Part shown: positions 34,862-46,993 of the stretch, one piece after another
Position numbering within the stretch: the first letter of the stretch is position 1
Layout of the letters: the number at the start of each line of letters is the position of its first letter
Origin: Basidiobolus meristosporus CBS 931.73
Taxonomy: Eukaryota > Basidiobolomycota > Basidiobolomycetes > Basidiobolales > Basidiobolaceae
DNA: 64,000 bases
NCBI GenBank assembly: GCA_002104905.1
Contig: MCFE01000089.1
Coordinates: forward strand, 1 to 64,000
Reading direction: 5' to 3'
Made by a program: the position numbers and the translations under genes
Notes under the pieces: generated by a model
Told to the model about the DNA's origin: nothing
The model's input: only the letters and a program-made list of their open reading frames with translations
The model's database searches: none

Positions 34862-36157
34862 ATGTCTTCTCCACCTAAACCTTGGGAAAAGTCCTCCCAG
34901 AATTCAGCTGTCCCCACAATGTCTACTACTAATGCCAGCACAACAAGTGCCTCTTTAGGAGGAAACCCCCCAGCTGTTCCTGAGAGACCAGCAACGACCG
35001 GCTACGGGGCTACTAATGGTACCGTCCTTATTTCTTTTTGCCTGCAGATGGGCTGAATGTTCTAATTCGTTTCTCTTCTTATAGGAGCTTACGGCGGTGG
35101 TGTGGGAGGCTATCGTACTGGCTACGGTGGGTATGGAACTGGCGGATATGGAAGTGGCTACGGAACAAGCGGGTACGGTTCCGGCTACTCAAACTATGGA
35201 TCTCGCTACGGTGGATACGGAGGAGGCATGTACGGAAGCAGCGGATACGGCGGCTATGGAGGGTACAGCAGTGGATATGGTAGTTACGGTGGGTATGGCG
35301 GTGGATACGGCGGGTATGGATCGCGCTATGGCTATGGTAATATGGGCATGGGCATGGGTCCTAACGGCCCAGAAGGCCCAGGTCTTCTGAACACCGTCGA
35401 ATCAACCGTTCAGCCCACCTTTCAAGCAATAGACAGCATCGTCAACGCTTTCGGTGGAATCGCCCATATGTTAGAGTCCACTTTTATGGCTACGCACTCT
35501 TCTTTCATGGCGATGGTTGGTGTAGTCGATCAGTTCGGCCGACTTAGATCCCACCTCGGTCAGGTTTTGAGTGTGTTCGCACTAATTCGCACTGTTCGTA
35601 ATCTCTTCTATCGTATGGTAGGAAAGAAACCACCAGTTAACCCAGATGAGCTGAATGTTACGGACTTCAGTGGGTTCGAGCAAAAGAAGTCCTCTAAACG
35701 TCCGGTCATCATATTTTTGCTGGTCGTACTTGGCATTCCATTCCTGATGCACCGTTTAATCATGTCGTTGGCTAAACGGCAGCAAGCGAAGGGTGTTTTG
35801 CCTGCCCCCGGCGTACCCGGCCAACAAGGCCCACTTCCCAAGGATGTCGAGTTCGCCAGAGCTACCTACGACTTCAATGGGGATAATAACGTCGAGCTTA
35901 GCCTCAAGCGCGGTGATGTTATTGCCATTCTTAGCAAGAGCGACATGAATGGCCAGCCTAGCGATTGGTGGAGAGGAAGACTCCGTAATGGACAAATGGG
36001 CATCTTCCCATCAAATTATGTTGAGATCTTGGATAAGAAGTCCAACTCGCCCAACAACGCCCCGTCACCGAGTGTTCCTCCAATGAGCATTGGCAACGAG
36101 GATGCAGTCGAGAGTAACGACTTTACCGATGCATTCGTGAACTCCACTGCCGCCTGA
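34862..36157 (+). CDS. PEX13: peroxin 13 (peroxisomal import pore component)
   Basis: Exons 34862-35018 and 35085-36157 give 409 residues. A Pro/Ser/Thr-rich start (MSSPPKPWEKSS) leads into a long Tyr-Gly repeat region (about residues 48-130: units like YGGYGSGYG and YGGGYGGYGSRYG). The peroxin-13 core with a hydrophobic segment (VIIFLLVVLGIPFLMH) follows, and then a C-terminal SH3 domain (EFARATYDFNGDN, then DWWRGRLRNGQMGIFPSNYVE). Pex13 docks the PTS1/PTS2 receptors at the peroxisomal membrane, and its SH3 domain binds Pex14 and Pex5. In yeast the YG-rich part is reported to form a selective phase within the pore. The order YG, TM, SH3 is standard for fungi. Confidence 0.96.
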
Positions 36158-39100
36158 GTAAATTCAGACTTCACTTCCTCTATGCGCTCCACCTTCTTTC
36201 GCCCTTAATCCCTACCAATCATTACGCCCAGATTCGTAACCACTATCATTTGAACACAATTACCATATTCTTTTAGCAACCCTGCTCCCTTTACACTGTT
36301 AAATATCATTCATCCTTATATTACGAGGTATCCTTATGACTCACGAGAATAAACCAGACATGAATCAGAATGCGTAGCCATTGGGAGCGGATATTTTAGA
36401 GCAAGATTGTCGTAAGGTTCACGTGAGTAGTAGTACATCGATGAATCATGCCCCATTTCATGTGACCGATGTGGGCATTGAGGTAATACCAAGTTCCAGA
36501 ACGGTAGACTGTTGTCCTACCATCAATGGATGATGAATCTCTAAATGATTCACCAAGCAGCCGAAGGCTCAGTACTGAGCATTCTAGTGAGGATGCGAAT
36601 GGAGTACTCAAGAGCAATGGAGCCTTTTCGGTGGTGACGAGCGAATCAAATTAAGCCGCAGATGGATCCCGGTGATGAAGGAGCCCTACAGGGCGGACAT
36701 GAGGAAGAGATGCTACCAGAGCAAGTCAATGTTTGTTTCGCGCATAGCCCTTGGCTCGATGGTGTAAATGAGGGTTCATCAGGTCCTGAGAGATCGGATT
36801 CGTAGAACACTGGACCCCATGTGGATGTCCGCAAGGTTCTACATCTCCGTCGGGTAGGTTCTGCATGCGTGGAGAGCGCAACAGCTTGCGGGAATCCGGC
36901 AAATTTATTAAGCGTAATCTCCTGATCCGCCTCGCTCAAATCAACATATACTTTGCACTTGCTCCCCAAGTATTTTCCCGCCCATGTTTGTCTGGTAGCA
37001 AGCTTCGGGCACGATCGCGTCTTCAAGCTGTGGCAATGGAACCATCACGTCATTCCTGACCAATCCACAGCACTCTGGTGGTACCCTCTTGGGAACTCAT
37101 GCCGCTCTTGGGAAAACGCCAGAGTTGCCTGATTTTCATGGGGATCCCAATCCACTTGGGCCTTTGCCTGTTGTCAGAGTGATACATGCAAAACCCATGC
37201 TGAGCATCGGTACCATAGATTATACCATCTACCAGGAACAGGAAATCCGACGATTCTACTACTTAGGTGTTTCCCACCGTTTCCCACCGTTACCCATCGC
37301 TTGGCAGACATATGCTTATGCTTGCCTTATGCGAGCCTCCTGATGCCCTTATGAGACTGGAGATATGATTGGAGTACAGCTTTGACTCGTCGCATGCTTC
37401 CCAGCGGATCCTGGATGGGTTGATCTCTGGAAGCCAATGCAGTGGCTTCATTCGATAGGCAGTTCTTAGTGGTGGTCCTTGTTCCGGTGCCATTGAGCAG
37501 CGGGCTGGAGCGCGTGTCCATGGTTTCCTGACTCCTCTCAAGATGATCCCTTTGGCCATCCCCGACTTTGCATCGGAAATGCATTTGCTGCTCCACTCAA
37601 CACCATACACCCTCGGCGGGTGAATGCTCCGTACATCCTCCACCCCTTCATGGCCAATTCTAGCCGAAGCCAGTATTGGCGGGAACAATTCGATGAATCT
37701 CCAACCTGCGTGGTTGGAGTTACCCAAGGGGATCGAGTACGAGGTTCGGTGCTCATTTGGAATATTCTCTTGGGTGGATGCTTCAGCTAATCGGCAAGGA
37801 TAAGTGACGGTTACGCCTGGTTGTTGGTGTTCCAATCAAACCACTTAATTGTAACCCGATAAACCTGCTTTAAATTAAACCTCGTCAGAATGCCGGCGGT
37901 ATTGTGGCAGTTCCTCTGGGCATGAGCGGTGTTACACGTTGTCGACAAACCCCCGCTTGATGGATCGTTGATCTGGTCCGGAGCATATGTGGTTTATAGT
38001 TGGCGCTGGGCTGGTTCCAGCCTAGTGGAGCATCCAGTTGAACCCCAGAGAGGATGCATCTATGTCAGACTCTGCAGATCATGTCACGAATGTTTAGTTT
38101 GGTTCAATCTTTCCTGCTCCATCCATCTCCAGATGTTGCGTCCTGGCCAAGATCGTATTGATCCCCTCGTATTCATTCCGTTTTGGTGCGAAGTGGGTGT
38201 CCACTGTGGTGCAGACGCCTCATCGACTCCATGATTGAGGTGGTGACATCTGTGTCCGGGCCCAAGCAACACCGGTAGGCCCTAGGAAATCCTGCTTGAT
38301 CGTCTGCCCACGATGCATCTCGTCAAACTGACGTGGTGGAAGTGATGCGCATCATCGTTCGTGTATCTAGACGGGATGGAAAAAAGGGTTCCCTCCGGAT
38401 GAGCCGAAGGCAGTCTTCGTTGCTGAGACTTCGGTTTCGGGGATTTTGCCACCGTATGCTGGGTGGGGATCCATTCCCCACTGGGAAGTCTGAGCTTTCG
38501 TCGGCATTGTGGCCACGTCAAGAGGACCGAAGCCCACGAGCAGTCCCCTGAAATGGAGTCAAATGGAGACCCCTTCCATGAATTGAGTTGGATGGCAGTC
38601 TCTCACTGTCCCCCGATTATCCTCATCGCGTCCAACCAGTTTTTTCTGGCTGGGAACCTGAAGCTAGTGGTCTCAGATACAGCTGCACCCTACGGCTCAC
38701 CGATAAATGAGATGCCAAGGTTCGGTATAATCGTGGGCCGAAAAGTGATACAATAATCCCATTCAGGTCTAATCATTCCTCTGACCCAGAGGCGACATTA
38801 CGTCGCAAACCATCCGGAATCCACCAATGCTCACACAGGAAACCCCTACACATTTCATGGCCTCTAACAACACCGGCTGTTTCAATCATTTGACGCTGTG
38901 TCTGATTGTCCATATTCGGTGGGCCCATACGCTTTGAAGGGAGATCTCGCTGCGAGCGCAAAGTGGTCCTGACTGCGTGGAGGGCAGGCCAAGGAGAGTT
39001 TTAGGGAATTTCGAGAAATGCTGCCCAATGATGGAAATGCCTTCGACATCTCGTGCTTGGCCTATAGGGTGTTGCGAAGTATTGGTGTACCATCTAGTCA

Positions 39101-40076
39101 ACCACTCTCATATTCCGATTTTACTCCTGTGTGGTTCATTTCTACTGAATTGGTGGTGTTCGGAATTCCCACAGTATCGTGGAAATGCTGGAGGGTTGGA
39201 TGGGCGTGGCTTTCAAATCCGCCTGTAGTCCCCAAACTTCACGCACCGCCAGCTACGACCCATCTGCTGATTGCTCATATCTCCTGGGTTCCAATTTTGC
39301 TCGTTGCCAAGTTGGAAATTATTGGCTGCAAGAAATATAAATATGCGCTAATTCCCTTTGTACAACACCTCCGGGGACACCTTTTTTATTTGGTTGTCCT
39401 GTTGGCATATCAAGTCCGAAAAATGGAATCAGACTTTCGAGTGCTACGCAGCTCTTCTAGTTCTTCAACTCACCAGCAATACTACCCAAACCTTGCCACT
39501 GGTTGTGAGCTCCAAGCGTACTGTCCCTGGTTGTCTACTTTGCCTGGGCGATGCTGCTGCTGGTCTGGAGAAAGACTACTTGGCCTGGACTTCTGTCATG
39601 AAGCCCAAAGTGACTGCCATAAGGCCAAAGATTGATGGTCTATTGATATTAAGACAGAAATCTTGCCTGTGAAAAGTGTGCTAAATAGGTACTGCTATAT
39701 CGGAAGAAAAGATTTGAAGAACGGAAGCAAAGAAACGGTTGATACATTAAATGCTGAAGAGAATCATGCACTCCCTGCAAAAAAACATTCAAGATCTGGC
39801 GAGATTGTACTTGCTGATCAATGCGCAGACTGTTTGACAAAGATTCTGCACCGGACATTATCCCAAGTGGATGGCAGGGTCTATTACAATAGAGCATCTA
39901 TCTTGAATTTCAAACTTTCCTTGTTTTTTCGGAAGTGGTTCTGTGAAATGCTCCAACACTAAGATATTGGAAAATAGTGAGATGCGCAAATCCGTGGGCT
40001 TTCACCAGCACATCTCTCTTATGATGCTTGCAAGCCTGCCATAAAAGTATCCTGAGCTAGCCACCAAAGACTCCTC
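36158..40076. other. long gene-free spacer
   Basis: 3.9 kb. Many short open frames overlap on both strands (for example 37290-37835 -, 39018-39635 + and 39352-39669 +), but I recognise no domain in any. CpG is frequent here, in contrast to the transposon cluster that starts at about 40 kb. It could be old decayed sequence; I cannot assign it. Confidence 0.45.
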
Positions 40077-40453
40077 AGGTGCATCTACTTGGTGATCCTG
40101 CATCCAGAATTGTCAATGCTGAAGTTGAGTCCTTCTGCTGTGGCCTTGCTTACAGATAGTAGGTTCTGGGCTATTTCTGGTACAATGAGTACTTCTTTAA
40201 AGGTCAGTGTATGGCTTCCTTCACTGCTTCTTAGGTTCACTTAGATAGTTCCTTCTCCCACTACATCAAGTGTTCTATTGTCACCCATGAAAACTTCTTG
40301 ATTGGAATTTCTTGATATTGAGTAAAAAGTTTTTTTTGGTGTGTAAAGTGTTGAGATGCTCCAGAGTCAATATACCATGTCTGAGAATCCTTGTTTGTGT
40401 TCATATTAAGTACAGATATGAATAGTCTATCTTCAGTTGTTACAGCACCCTGC
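40077..40453 (-). pseudogene. family A copia protease fragment
   Basis: A truncated copy of the family A protease region, with the active-site context WYIDSGASQHFT and the upstream TEDRLFIS. It repeats the sequence at about 43110-43460. It has no LTR of its own on the left. A frame change follows the KLFTQYQEIPIKK segment. Confidence 0.8.
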
Positions 40454-40852
40454 AAAAAACTATTGTGATGATCCGGTCAAAAGGCCATCACAAACTCTAA
40501 GTCCCATGACTAAGAGGTATTGATCCCATCAGGACACTGTGCAAAGACCATCAAAAAATAATTGCACCCCAGATTCACATAAAACTCAGTCACAATTTTT
40601 CATCACAACAATACAAAAGTGGCTTTTGATTGGTACTCTGCCAATTTTCTCACTTTCTGATCCTGGACACTATATCACTTCCTATATTTGTGTGCATTGG
40701 TTAGCTATTGCCTCTTTTTCACACTCCTTACTTCCTAAATCAGCCATTTCTCTTACTTTTCATGCATACAAATTGATTTATATCCATTGAAGCTTCAGTT
40801 GTACCTCATTTGCAAATTTTATTGACCTATACAAGTCCCTACACCATATACT

Positions 40853-41199
40853 TGTTGTAACAGTCTTAGAGATATTGGAAGTGTTTGGGAGAACAAGTAG
40901 ATTATGTGGTTTTCACTTAATGATTTATTGAATGTAAAAGTAGTATTTATACTTTTACATGGTCTTGGCATTACAAACAAGTAGAATAGGTTAACAAATG
41001 TCCCAAGAGCATGTGTGCAAAGTTTGGGGCTGTTTGGACAACTTTGAGAATTTATGTTCAGGGTACCTGGTATTTTGGTGAAAATATTCTATGTAAATCC
41101 TGACAAGAAATCTGGTCAGTATTCTCTAGAATATGAAGGTAATGATCTAAGTGACTAAGTTAGGTGAATATTTAGGTGGAAATACAAAATTTTACAACA
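40853..41199 (-). repeat. family A LTR (3' LTR of A1)
   Basis: 347 bp, bounded by perfect inverted ends TGTTGTAA and TTACAACA. It is preceded on the minus strand by the PPT GAGTGGGAG (41200-41208). It is nearly the same sequence as 44232-44577. Confidence 0.9.
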
Positions 41200-41208
41200 C
41201 TCCCACTC
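41200..41208 (-). other. polypurine tract of A1
   Basis: GAGTGGGAG on the minus strand, directly next to the 3' LTR, where plus-strand DNA synthesis is primed. Confidence 0.7.
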
Positions 41209-41213
41209 AGCTA

Positions 41214-41660
41214 AATGTTCATACTGACTAGTCCTAGTTTTGACCTAAGATATTCCAACTTGTCTCTAGCTAATGGTTTGGGAAATATGTCTGCAATCAT
41301 TTCATTTGTAGGACAGTAAACTGAGCTAACTAGGTTATTCTCTATAGCTTCACATATGAAATGATGTCTAATATCTATGTGCTTGGTTCTAGCATGAAAA
41401 GTTGGATTTCTACCTAATTGTATACATCCTTGATTATCTTGAAATAAAGTAATAGGTGTTTTTTGACATAGGCCTAAATCTGTAAAAAGCTTTCTTAACC
41501 ACATTGCCTCTTTTGTAGTTTCACAGGCTGCCATATACTCTGCCTCTGTGGTAGAAAGTGCTACAGTTTGGTGGTGTATAAGTCCAAGGGACAGATATGT
41601 CCAACACTTCTCAAGTGTTTTGTGTGTGGGGTTTTCACTGGGTGCAATAACCTCTGGCAA
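41214..41660 (-). pseudogene. family A RNase H domain (pol C-terminus)
   Basis: The copia RNase H segment: VALSTTEAEYMAACETTKEA, FQDNQGCIQLGRNP, HIDIRHHFICEA and the terminal KPLARDKLEYLRSKLGL. The stop lies a few bases before the PPT. Upstream, homology ends at about 41640, where unrelated sequence joins. Confidence 0.85.
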
Positions 41661-42076
41661 AAGCTTGCTAGGAATACTTGGGTTTTGTCTCTAATCTAAT
41701 GTGATGGGGAATAAAGCCACAAGCTTGTCAAGGGAAAACTATTGAGTTACAATCCCCAACCTAGTTGGCATCTTAAAAAAAGTATGTGCTGGGTTCAGCA
41801 TCCTTTGAGATGACAATGTACTAAAGCTTCCAAAGTCAAAACAACTGTAAGCTCCACCAGCAGGGACTTGATAAGAATGCAGCTGTGGTCAATAGTTTCA
41901 AAGAGAGAAAAGTATCTTTGCCTGTACAAGAACAAACTTGGGTAAGAATCAAACATAATGAAAGACACCTACTCTGAGTATTCCTCACAAGTAGTGCCTC
42001 CAAGGTCAGTTGGCTGTCAGCACAGTTTCCTGGGAGTGTCCTGTGGTCTGGGGTTGGAAGTTCAGGTAGCAGCAGG

Positions 42077-42637
42077 TAGCAGTGATCTCACTAATCAACA
42101 AGTTGGTAAATTGATAAAAGGGATGATGATTTATTTTTGAGGGATAGCCTCCCTTATATACCTTTCTTACTGGCTAAGTGATTACTAATCATAGTGTTCC
42201 CAAAGGTTCCAGATATCAATAGAAATCTTAATGACATCAGAATGACCCAAGAATGTTCTAAGTAGGTGCTGGAAGGTTCTAAGAGGCACAGCACATCTAA
42301 CCAATCATGAATCACTATTCTGAAACCTGTGTAACATAGGGATACCATATACAGTATGGATATGGTAGGGATGGTGACATGGGTTGATCATGTGTCACGG
42401 GTACTGGCGCCGGTACTTGCCTAATATAGAAGTACTTATAGCTAGTAATCTTACATAAAGTGAGGGGTAACTTATGCAATTAGGTAAGCAGGTGTGATAG
42501 TCAACCGGCTTATGGGATAGTACTGATTGGGTAAGACAAATGGGATAAAACTAAAATAAGTGTAGTAGAGATATAGGGAAGGAGAAAATAAGGGAATGAG
42601 CACATCTGTCAGTGGGTGTCACCGTCACCCCACTACA
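42077..42637 (-). repeat. family C LTR-like repeat, copy C1
   Basis: About 560 bp, similar to 48496-49059 in the same orientation. Read on minus it starts TGTAGTGGGG and ends near GATCACTGCTA. It interrupts the integrase region of A1 just before the GGCTTTAAACTCCCTG sequence that continues uninterrupted in element D. I infer an LTR of a third retrotransposon family because of the TG start and CA-type end, but no internal domain is attached. Confidence 0.6.
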
Positions 42638-42642
42638 CCGTG

Positions 42643-44227
42643 GCTTTAAACTCCCTGAACTTAGACAGAGCCTCTTCCTTTCTCTCCATGAAGTAGGCCT
42701 ATGTGTATCTTGTATAATCATCAAGAAAAGTGATTAAATACTTCTTCCCACCTAAGGATAAATCTTGCATAGGTCCACACAGATCTGAGTGAATTAGATC
42801 TAATTTTTTCTTAGTTTTGATTAACCCAGAGCTCTTGAACGGTTGTCTGGCTTGTTTCCCATATATGCAGGCTTCACAGTGCTCCAAATTAGCTGGAGGA
42901 TCAATTTTCACTCCAGAAATTAGCTGATCTTTGATCATTTTGCGCAAATAATCAAAATTTATATGCCCAAATCTCCTGTGCCAAAACATTGGCATTTCTT
43001 CATTTAAGCTACTTATATTGGCTTCCAAATATGATGGAATATAAGTCAACTTGTATAGGTTCTGATCTCTGATACCTGAAGCAATATTAGCACCATTTTG
43101 ATCAGTGATCTAGCATCCAGAATTGTCAAAGCTGAAACTGAGTCCTTCTGCATTGGCCTTGCTTACAGATAGTAGGTTCTTGGCTATTTCTGGTACATAG
43201 AGTACTTCTTTAAAGGTCACTGTATGGCTTCCTTCACTGCTTCTTAGGTTTACTTGGATAGTTCCTTCTCCCACTGGATCAAGTGTTCTATTGTCACCCA
43301 TGAAAACCCTCTTAATTGGAATTTCTTGATATTGGGTAAAAAGTTCTTTTTGGTGTGTAAAGTGTTGAGATGCTCCAGAGTCAGTATACCATGTCTGGGA
43401 ATCATTGTTTGTAGTCATATTTAGTGCAGATATGAATAGTCTATCTTCAGTTGTTGCACCATTTCCATATTCAGGCTTCTTTTGCTGATTATCTTTCTTT
43501 TTGAGAAACCAGTCTGATGTGTGTCCTTTCCTTTTGCAGTAGTTACAAAACAAGCTGCTGTTGCCTTTGTAGGGTCTTGGGTACCTCCTTTGTTGGTTAT
43601 CATTGCTCATTAAAGCATTTTCTTCTTCCTTCTTATTGGCACTTGATTTTCTTAATTCTTCATCCAGGAGCCTTCCATATATGTAATTTAAGGTCAAATC
43701 TTCAGTTCTGGACTCTAGGGCTGATACAAGGCCCTGAAACTCGTCTGTCAGGCAATTCAGGATGGTAACTATCACATCCACATCAGTAGTTAGTACACCC
43801 ACAGATTCCATCTCATCTACCAGCAGGGTAATTCTGTTTCCTAGCATCATCCTTGTAGTAAAGAATTTTTGTCTCAGATACATTTTCTTAGCAGCTGAAC
43901 ATGACTGGTAGGTGACTTCTAATGACTTCCAGGCATTGTTTGCTGTTTTTGCTCTTGAGCATTGAATTAGCAATTTGTCTTTATCATTAAGGCAAATGCA
44001 GTTAAAGGCACTTTGTTCTTTCTTCTGATACTTTAAGGCTTCCTCTCCCATGTTTTTAGGAGGCATTCTTCTCCCATGACAATATCCCAAAGGCCTCTTT
44101 CTTGTAGTAGCATCTTCATCCTCACCTTCCACACTTGATAGTTAGATCCATCCAACTTTTCAGCAGAGGGAAAAATTCCAGTAATAGCAGTAGTAGACAT
44201 TGCAGAGAGTGACAGCTTGGGGCTCAT
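42643..44227 (-). pseudogene. family A gag-protease-integrase coding remains (A1)
   Basis: Starts at the ATG at 44227, inside the PBS (MSPKLSLSAMSTTAITGIFP). Gag continues in a shifted frame from about 44050 (KNMGEEALKYQKKEQSAFNC) to the knuckle. Protease follows (SQTWYTDSGASQHF, LLSVSKANAEG), then WHRRFGHINFDYLRK and LDLIHSDLCGPMQDL with FLDDYTRYT. The fragment stops at the C1 insertion. A true gag-pol would continue through D,D-35-E and RT. Confidence 0.85.
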
Positions 44228-44231
44228 AACT
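44220..44231 (-). other. A1 primer-binding site containing the gag ATG
   Basis: Minus-strand sequence AGTTATGAGCCC abuts the 5' LTR. It is 11/12 identical to GGTTATGAGCCC, the exact complement of GGGCTCATAACC, the anticodon arm of fungal initiator tRNA-Met. The ATG inside it opens gag. Confidence 0.75.
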
Positions 44232-44577
44232 TGTTGTCAGAGTCTTGGAGATATTGGAAGTGATTGGAGGACAAGTAGATTATGTGGTTTCCACTTAATG
44301 ATATATTGAATGTAAAAGTAGTAGTTATACTTTACATGGTCTTGGCATTACAAACTTGTAGAATAGGTCAAGGAAGGTCCCAAGAACATGTGTGCAAAGT
44401 TTGTGGCTGTTTGGACAACTTCAAGAATCTTCATGTTCTGGGTACCTGGAATTTAGCAAAAATATTCTAAGTAAATCCTGACAAGGAATTTGGTCAGTAT
44501 TCTCTAGAATATGAGGGTAATGATCTAAGTGACTAAGTTAGGAGAATATTTAGATGGAAATACAACTTTTTACAACA
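44232..44577 (-). repeat. family A LTR (5' LTR of A1)
   Basis: 346 bp, bounded by TGTTGT and TTACAACA on plus. It is closely similar to 40853-41199. Confidence 0.9.
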
Positions 44578-44633
44578 TCTATTGGTATCAAAGTAGAAAT
44601 CTGATGGTAGTCTCATTGGTATCTGGGCTTGGA

Positions 44634-44890
44634 TCACTGTCCAACATGAATAGCTACTTGTATCCATAGATGGATGAATTTTGTATGCTTTCCAGCAGGA
44701 CAACAGTAAATGGCTGTCATGTTGAAGTGCATATTACTATCTTCATTGGAGATACCCCAGTCATCAGCAAGATAGCTGGCATGTTGGGCCGGAATGAATG
44801 GTATGACTGTTGGATGTTTATGATCAAGGTGATTTATTCCATAACTCATGCACATCATTGTTATCCAAACACCAACACTTAGAACAGCAT
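44634..44890 (+). pseudogene. tnp2 (CACTA-type) transposase fragment, plus strand
   Basis: Reads MDEFCMLSSRTTVNGCHVEV, then IFIGDTPVISKIAGMLG and YSITHAHHCYPNTNT. This matches, in inverse orientation, the better tnp2 copy at 49060-50940 (LLDEFFVLSSRMTVYGHHVK, IRDTPDISRIAGFLG). It is a short internal piece joined to copia gag on its right. Confidence 0.65.
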
Positions 44891-44928
44891 CTTTTCACAG
44901 ACAGAATGTATAGAAGCCAGGATGTTTT

Positions 44929-45822
44929 TCATAGGGGCATTTCCATATTGAGGCCTTTTCTGCTAACTATCTCTCTTTTTAAAGCACTGGTCTGATGTGT
45001 GTCCTTTCCTTTTGCAGTTGTTGTAAAGCTGGTTGCTATTGCCTTTAAAAGGCCTTGGGTATCTTCTTTGCTGGTATCATTGCTTATTACAGCATTTTCT
45101 TCTTCCATCTTGTTGGCACTAGATTTTCTTAATTCTTCATCAAGGAGCATTCCATATATATAATCTACGGTCAAATCTGCAGTTCTAGACTCTGGGACTT
45201 ATACAAGACCCTGAAGCTTGTCTGTTGGGCTATTCAGGATGGTTACTATCACATCCTCATCAGCAGTTGGTACACCCACAAATTCCATCTCATTGACCAA
45301 TAGGGTCATTCTGTTAATCACATGATAATATCCTAAGGCCTCTTTCTTGTAGCAGCATCTTAAATCTTCACCTTCCACACTTTGTAGTTAGATCCATCCC
45401 ACTTTTCAGTGGAGGGAAAAATTGCAGTAATAGCAGTAGTAGACACTGCAGAGAGTGACAGCTTGGAGCTCATGACCTGCTGTAAGAGTCCTGGAGATAT
45501 TGGAAGTGCTTAGGGGAACAAGTATATTATGTTGAATACTCTTGATGATTTATTGAATGTAAAAGTAGTATTTGTACTTTTATGTGGTATTGGCATAACA
45601 AAATGTAAGATACACTTTGGAAGGTCCCAAGAGCATTGGTGCAAAGTATAGGTCTGCTTGGACAACTTTTCAATTTTCATGTACTGGGTATCTGATATTT
45701 TGGAGAAAATATCCTGAATAAATCCCAACAAGGAACTTAGTCAGTATTCTATAGGTTTGAAGGTATTGCTCTAAGTGACAAAGTTAGGAGAATATTCAGG
45801 TGGAATCAGAATCTTTACAATA
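44929..45822 (-). mobile_element. family A copia copy A3, truncated (LTR plus gag)
   Basis: LTR 45478-45822 is followed (minus strand) by a mutated PBS (GGTCATGAGCTC, 45466-45477) and a gag start MSSKLSLSAVSTT in the same frame. An internal deletion follows, then the gag stretch TVDYIYGMLLDEELRKSSAN (44929-45174). It has no protease or pol; it breaks off into the tnp2 fragment. Confidence 0.8.
45478..45822 (-). repeat. family A LTR (A3)
   Basis: 345 bp, from TGCTGTAAGAG to TTTACAATA on plus. It is diverged from the A1 LTRs by scattered substitutions. Confidence 0.85.
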
Positions 45823-45839
45823 CTTCTGTTTACGGAAAC

Positions 45840-45970
45840 CTTATCCACAAGCACCAGCTGAGTCCCCCTAGATTGAATGTCTTGAACTCCCTGGATAGAC
45901 TGAATTTAGTCTCTTCCAATGTTTCAAGGTTGCAGGTGGCTGTAATAAGATCATCCACATCCTTTTATCA
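45840..45970 (-). pseudogene. copia reverse transcriptase scrap
   Basis: Similar to the RT of element D around 52220-52350 (the region encoding ATNNLEILEETTSSLSRELK). It is short and carries stops. Confidence 0.6.
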
Positions 45971-46774
45971 CTGACTGAACAGTTTGACAATGAAAGCTCT
46001 CCAGTTTGACAAATAAACGTTAAGTTCAATCAATGAGTACACTGACCAGATCCAAATGTGAGTTTTCAAATTTAAAAGATCCTGAAGTGCAGGGATGAGC
46101 TTAGAAAGCACACCTCCAAAAGTTCATGATGAAAATATAACATATGTGCTCCAGAACTGCCTGCTACCATTGCTTTGAGTAATGGAATATGCTGGTGGAG
46201 AATATAGTTTAGGTTATGCAAGCAGATGTCTACTATATGTAATAACATAAGTAGCAAGACCAGTAGCAGACTCCTTGAAGTAAAGAATCTGAGACACAAA
46301 GGTGTGGAAGACCTACCATATTTTAGTAGAATGCTCCTGCCAAAAGGTGGTAATATGAAAGAGAATCATTGTTTTCAAGTTTTGCAATTATTAGTAGACA
46401 ACTATGAGTCACTCAATTATATTTTGTTAAAGTCTCTGAGATATCAGAAGTTATTTGGAAAAACTTATTATTAGGCAATCACATGATGATTTATGGTGGG
46501 TAGAAGCTATATTATGACCATTGGTCATTCCTGTCAGAACAAACATAAGCAGTATACTTGGGCTCAGCAAAAAGTATGTGAGCAGGGTTCAGGGCTTTTG
46601 GATATCCCTGTGAATACTGCTTTTCTATAAACTCAACAACTTAACACAGATATTCCCCAATGTGAAATCTTCAAGCTGGAAATCAGCTTGGATTATGAGA
46701 GTAATCTGTTGGCCTTTTGTTAAACTGTTACTCCAGGTTCTAAGAAAATACCAACAAAGAACAAGAGTATGACA

Positions 46775-46993
46775 TGTTGTAAGAGTCTTGGAGATATTTG
46801 AAGTGATTGGGAGAACATGTATATTTTGTGGTTTTCACTTAATGATTGATTGAATGTAAAAGTAAAATTTATACTTCTACATGACCTTGGCATAAAAGCA
46901 AGTAGAAGAGGTTTAGGAAGGTCTCAAGAGCAAGCGTGCAAGGTTTGGGGCTGTTTGGACAACTTTGAGAATCTGCATGTTCTAAGTATCTGA
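46775..46993 (-). repeat. family A LTR, truncated (A4)
   Basis: Begins TGTTGTAAGAGTCTTGGAGA and follows the LTR for about 220 bp to the GTATCTGA segment, then departs into unrelated sequence. Confidence 0.8.

Larger units (their letters stand above)
40853..44577 (-). mobile_element. Ty1/copia element A1, defective
   Basis: It has two ~346-bp LTRs (40853-41199 and 44232-44577). On the minus strand: PBS/gag start at 44231-44220, gag with a CCHC knuckle (CNYCKRKGHTSDW), protease WYTDSGASQHF, and the GAG-pre-integrase HRRFGH...C..C region with the beginning of the integrase core. A non-copia insertion follows (about 41690-42637), then the RNase H end (AEYMAACETTKEAMWLRKL to the PPT). Reverse transcriptase and most of integrase are missing, and gag carries a frameshift at about 44050-44090, so it cannot move alone. 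The flanking five bases (ATACT, TCTAT) do not match as a target-site duplication. Confidence 0.85.

Noticed and set aside
39352-39669. about 104-residue plus-strand frame with hydrophobic stretches
   Set aside because: Starts right after a stop with no ATG context, no domain, and another open frame overlaps it; not supportable.
40472-40852. possible LTR starting TGTGATGATCCGG left of A1
   Set aside because: No second copy in the window and no clear right end, so I cannot support it as an LTR.
43760-44220. CRISPR-like or tandem repeat in the cluster
   Set aside because: Repeated blocks are dispersed copia gag and LTR copies; no regular spacers are present.
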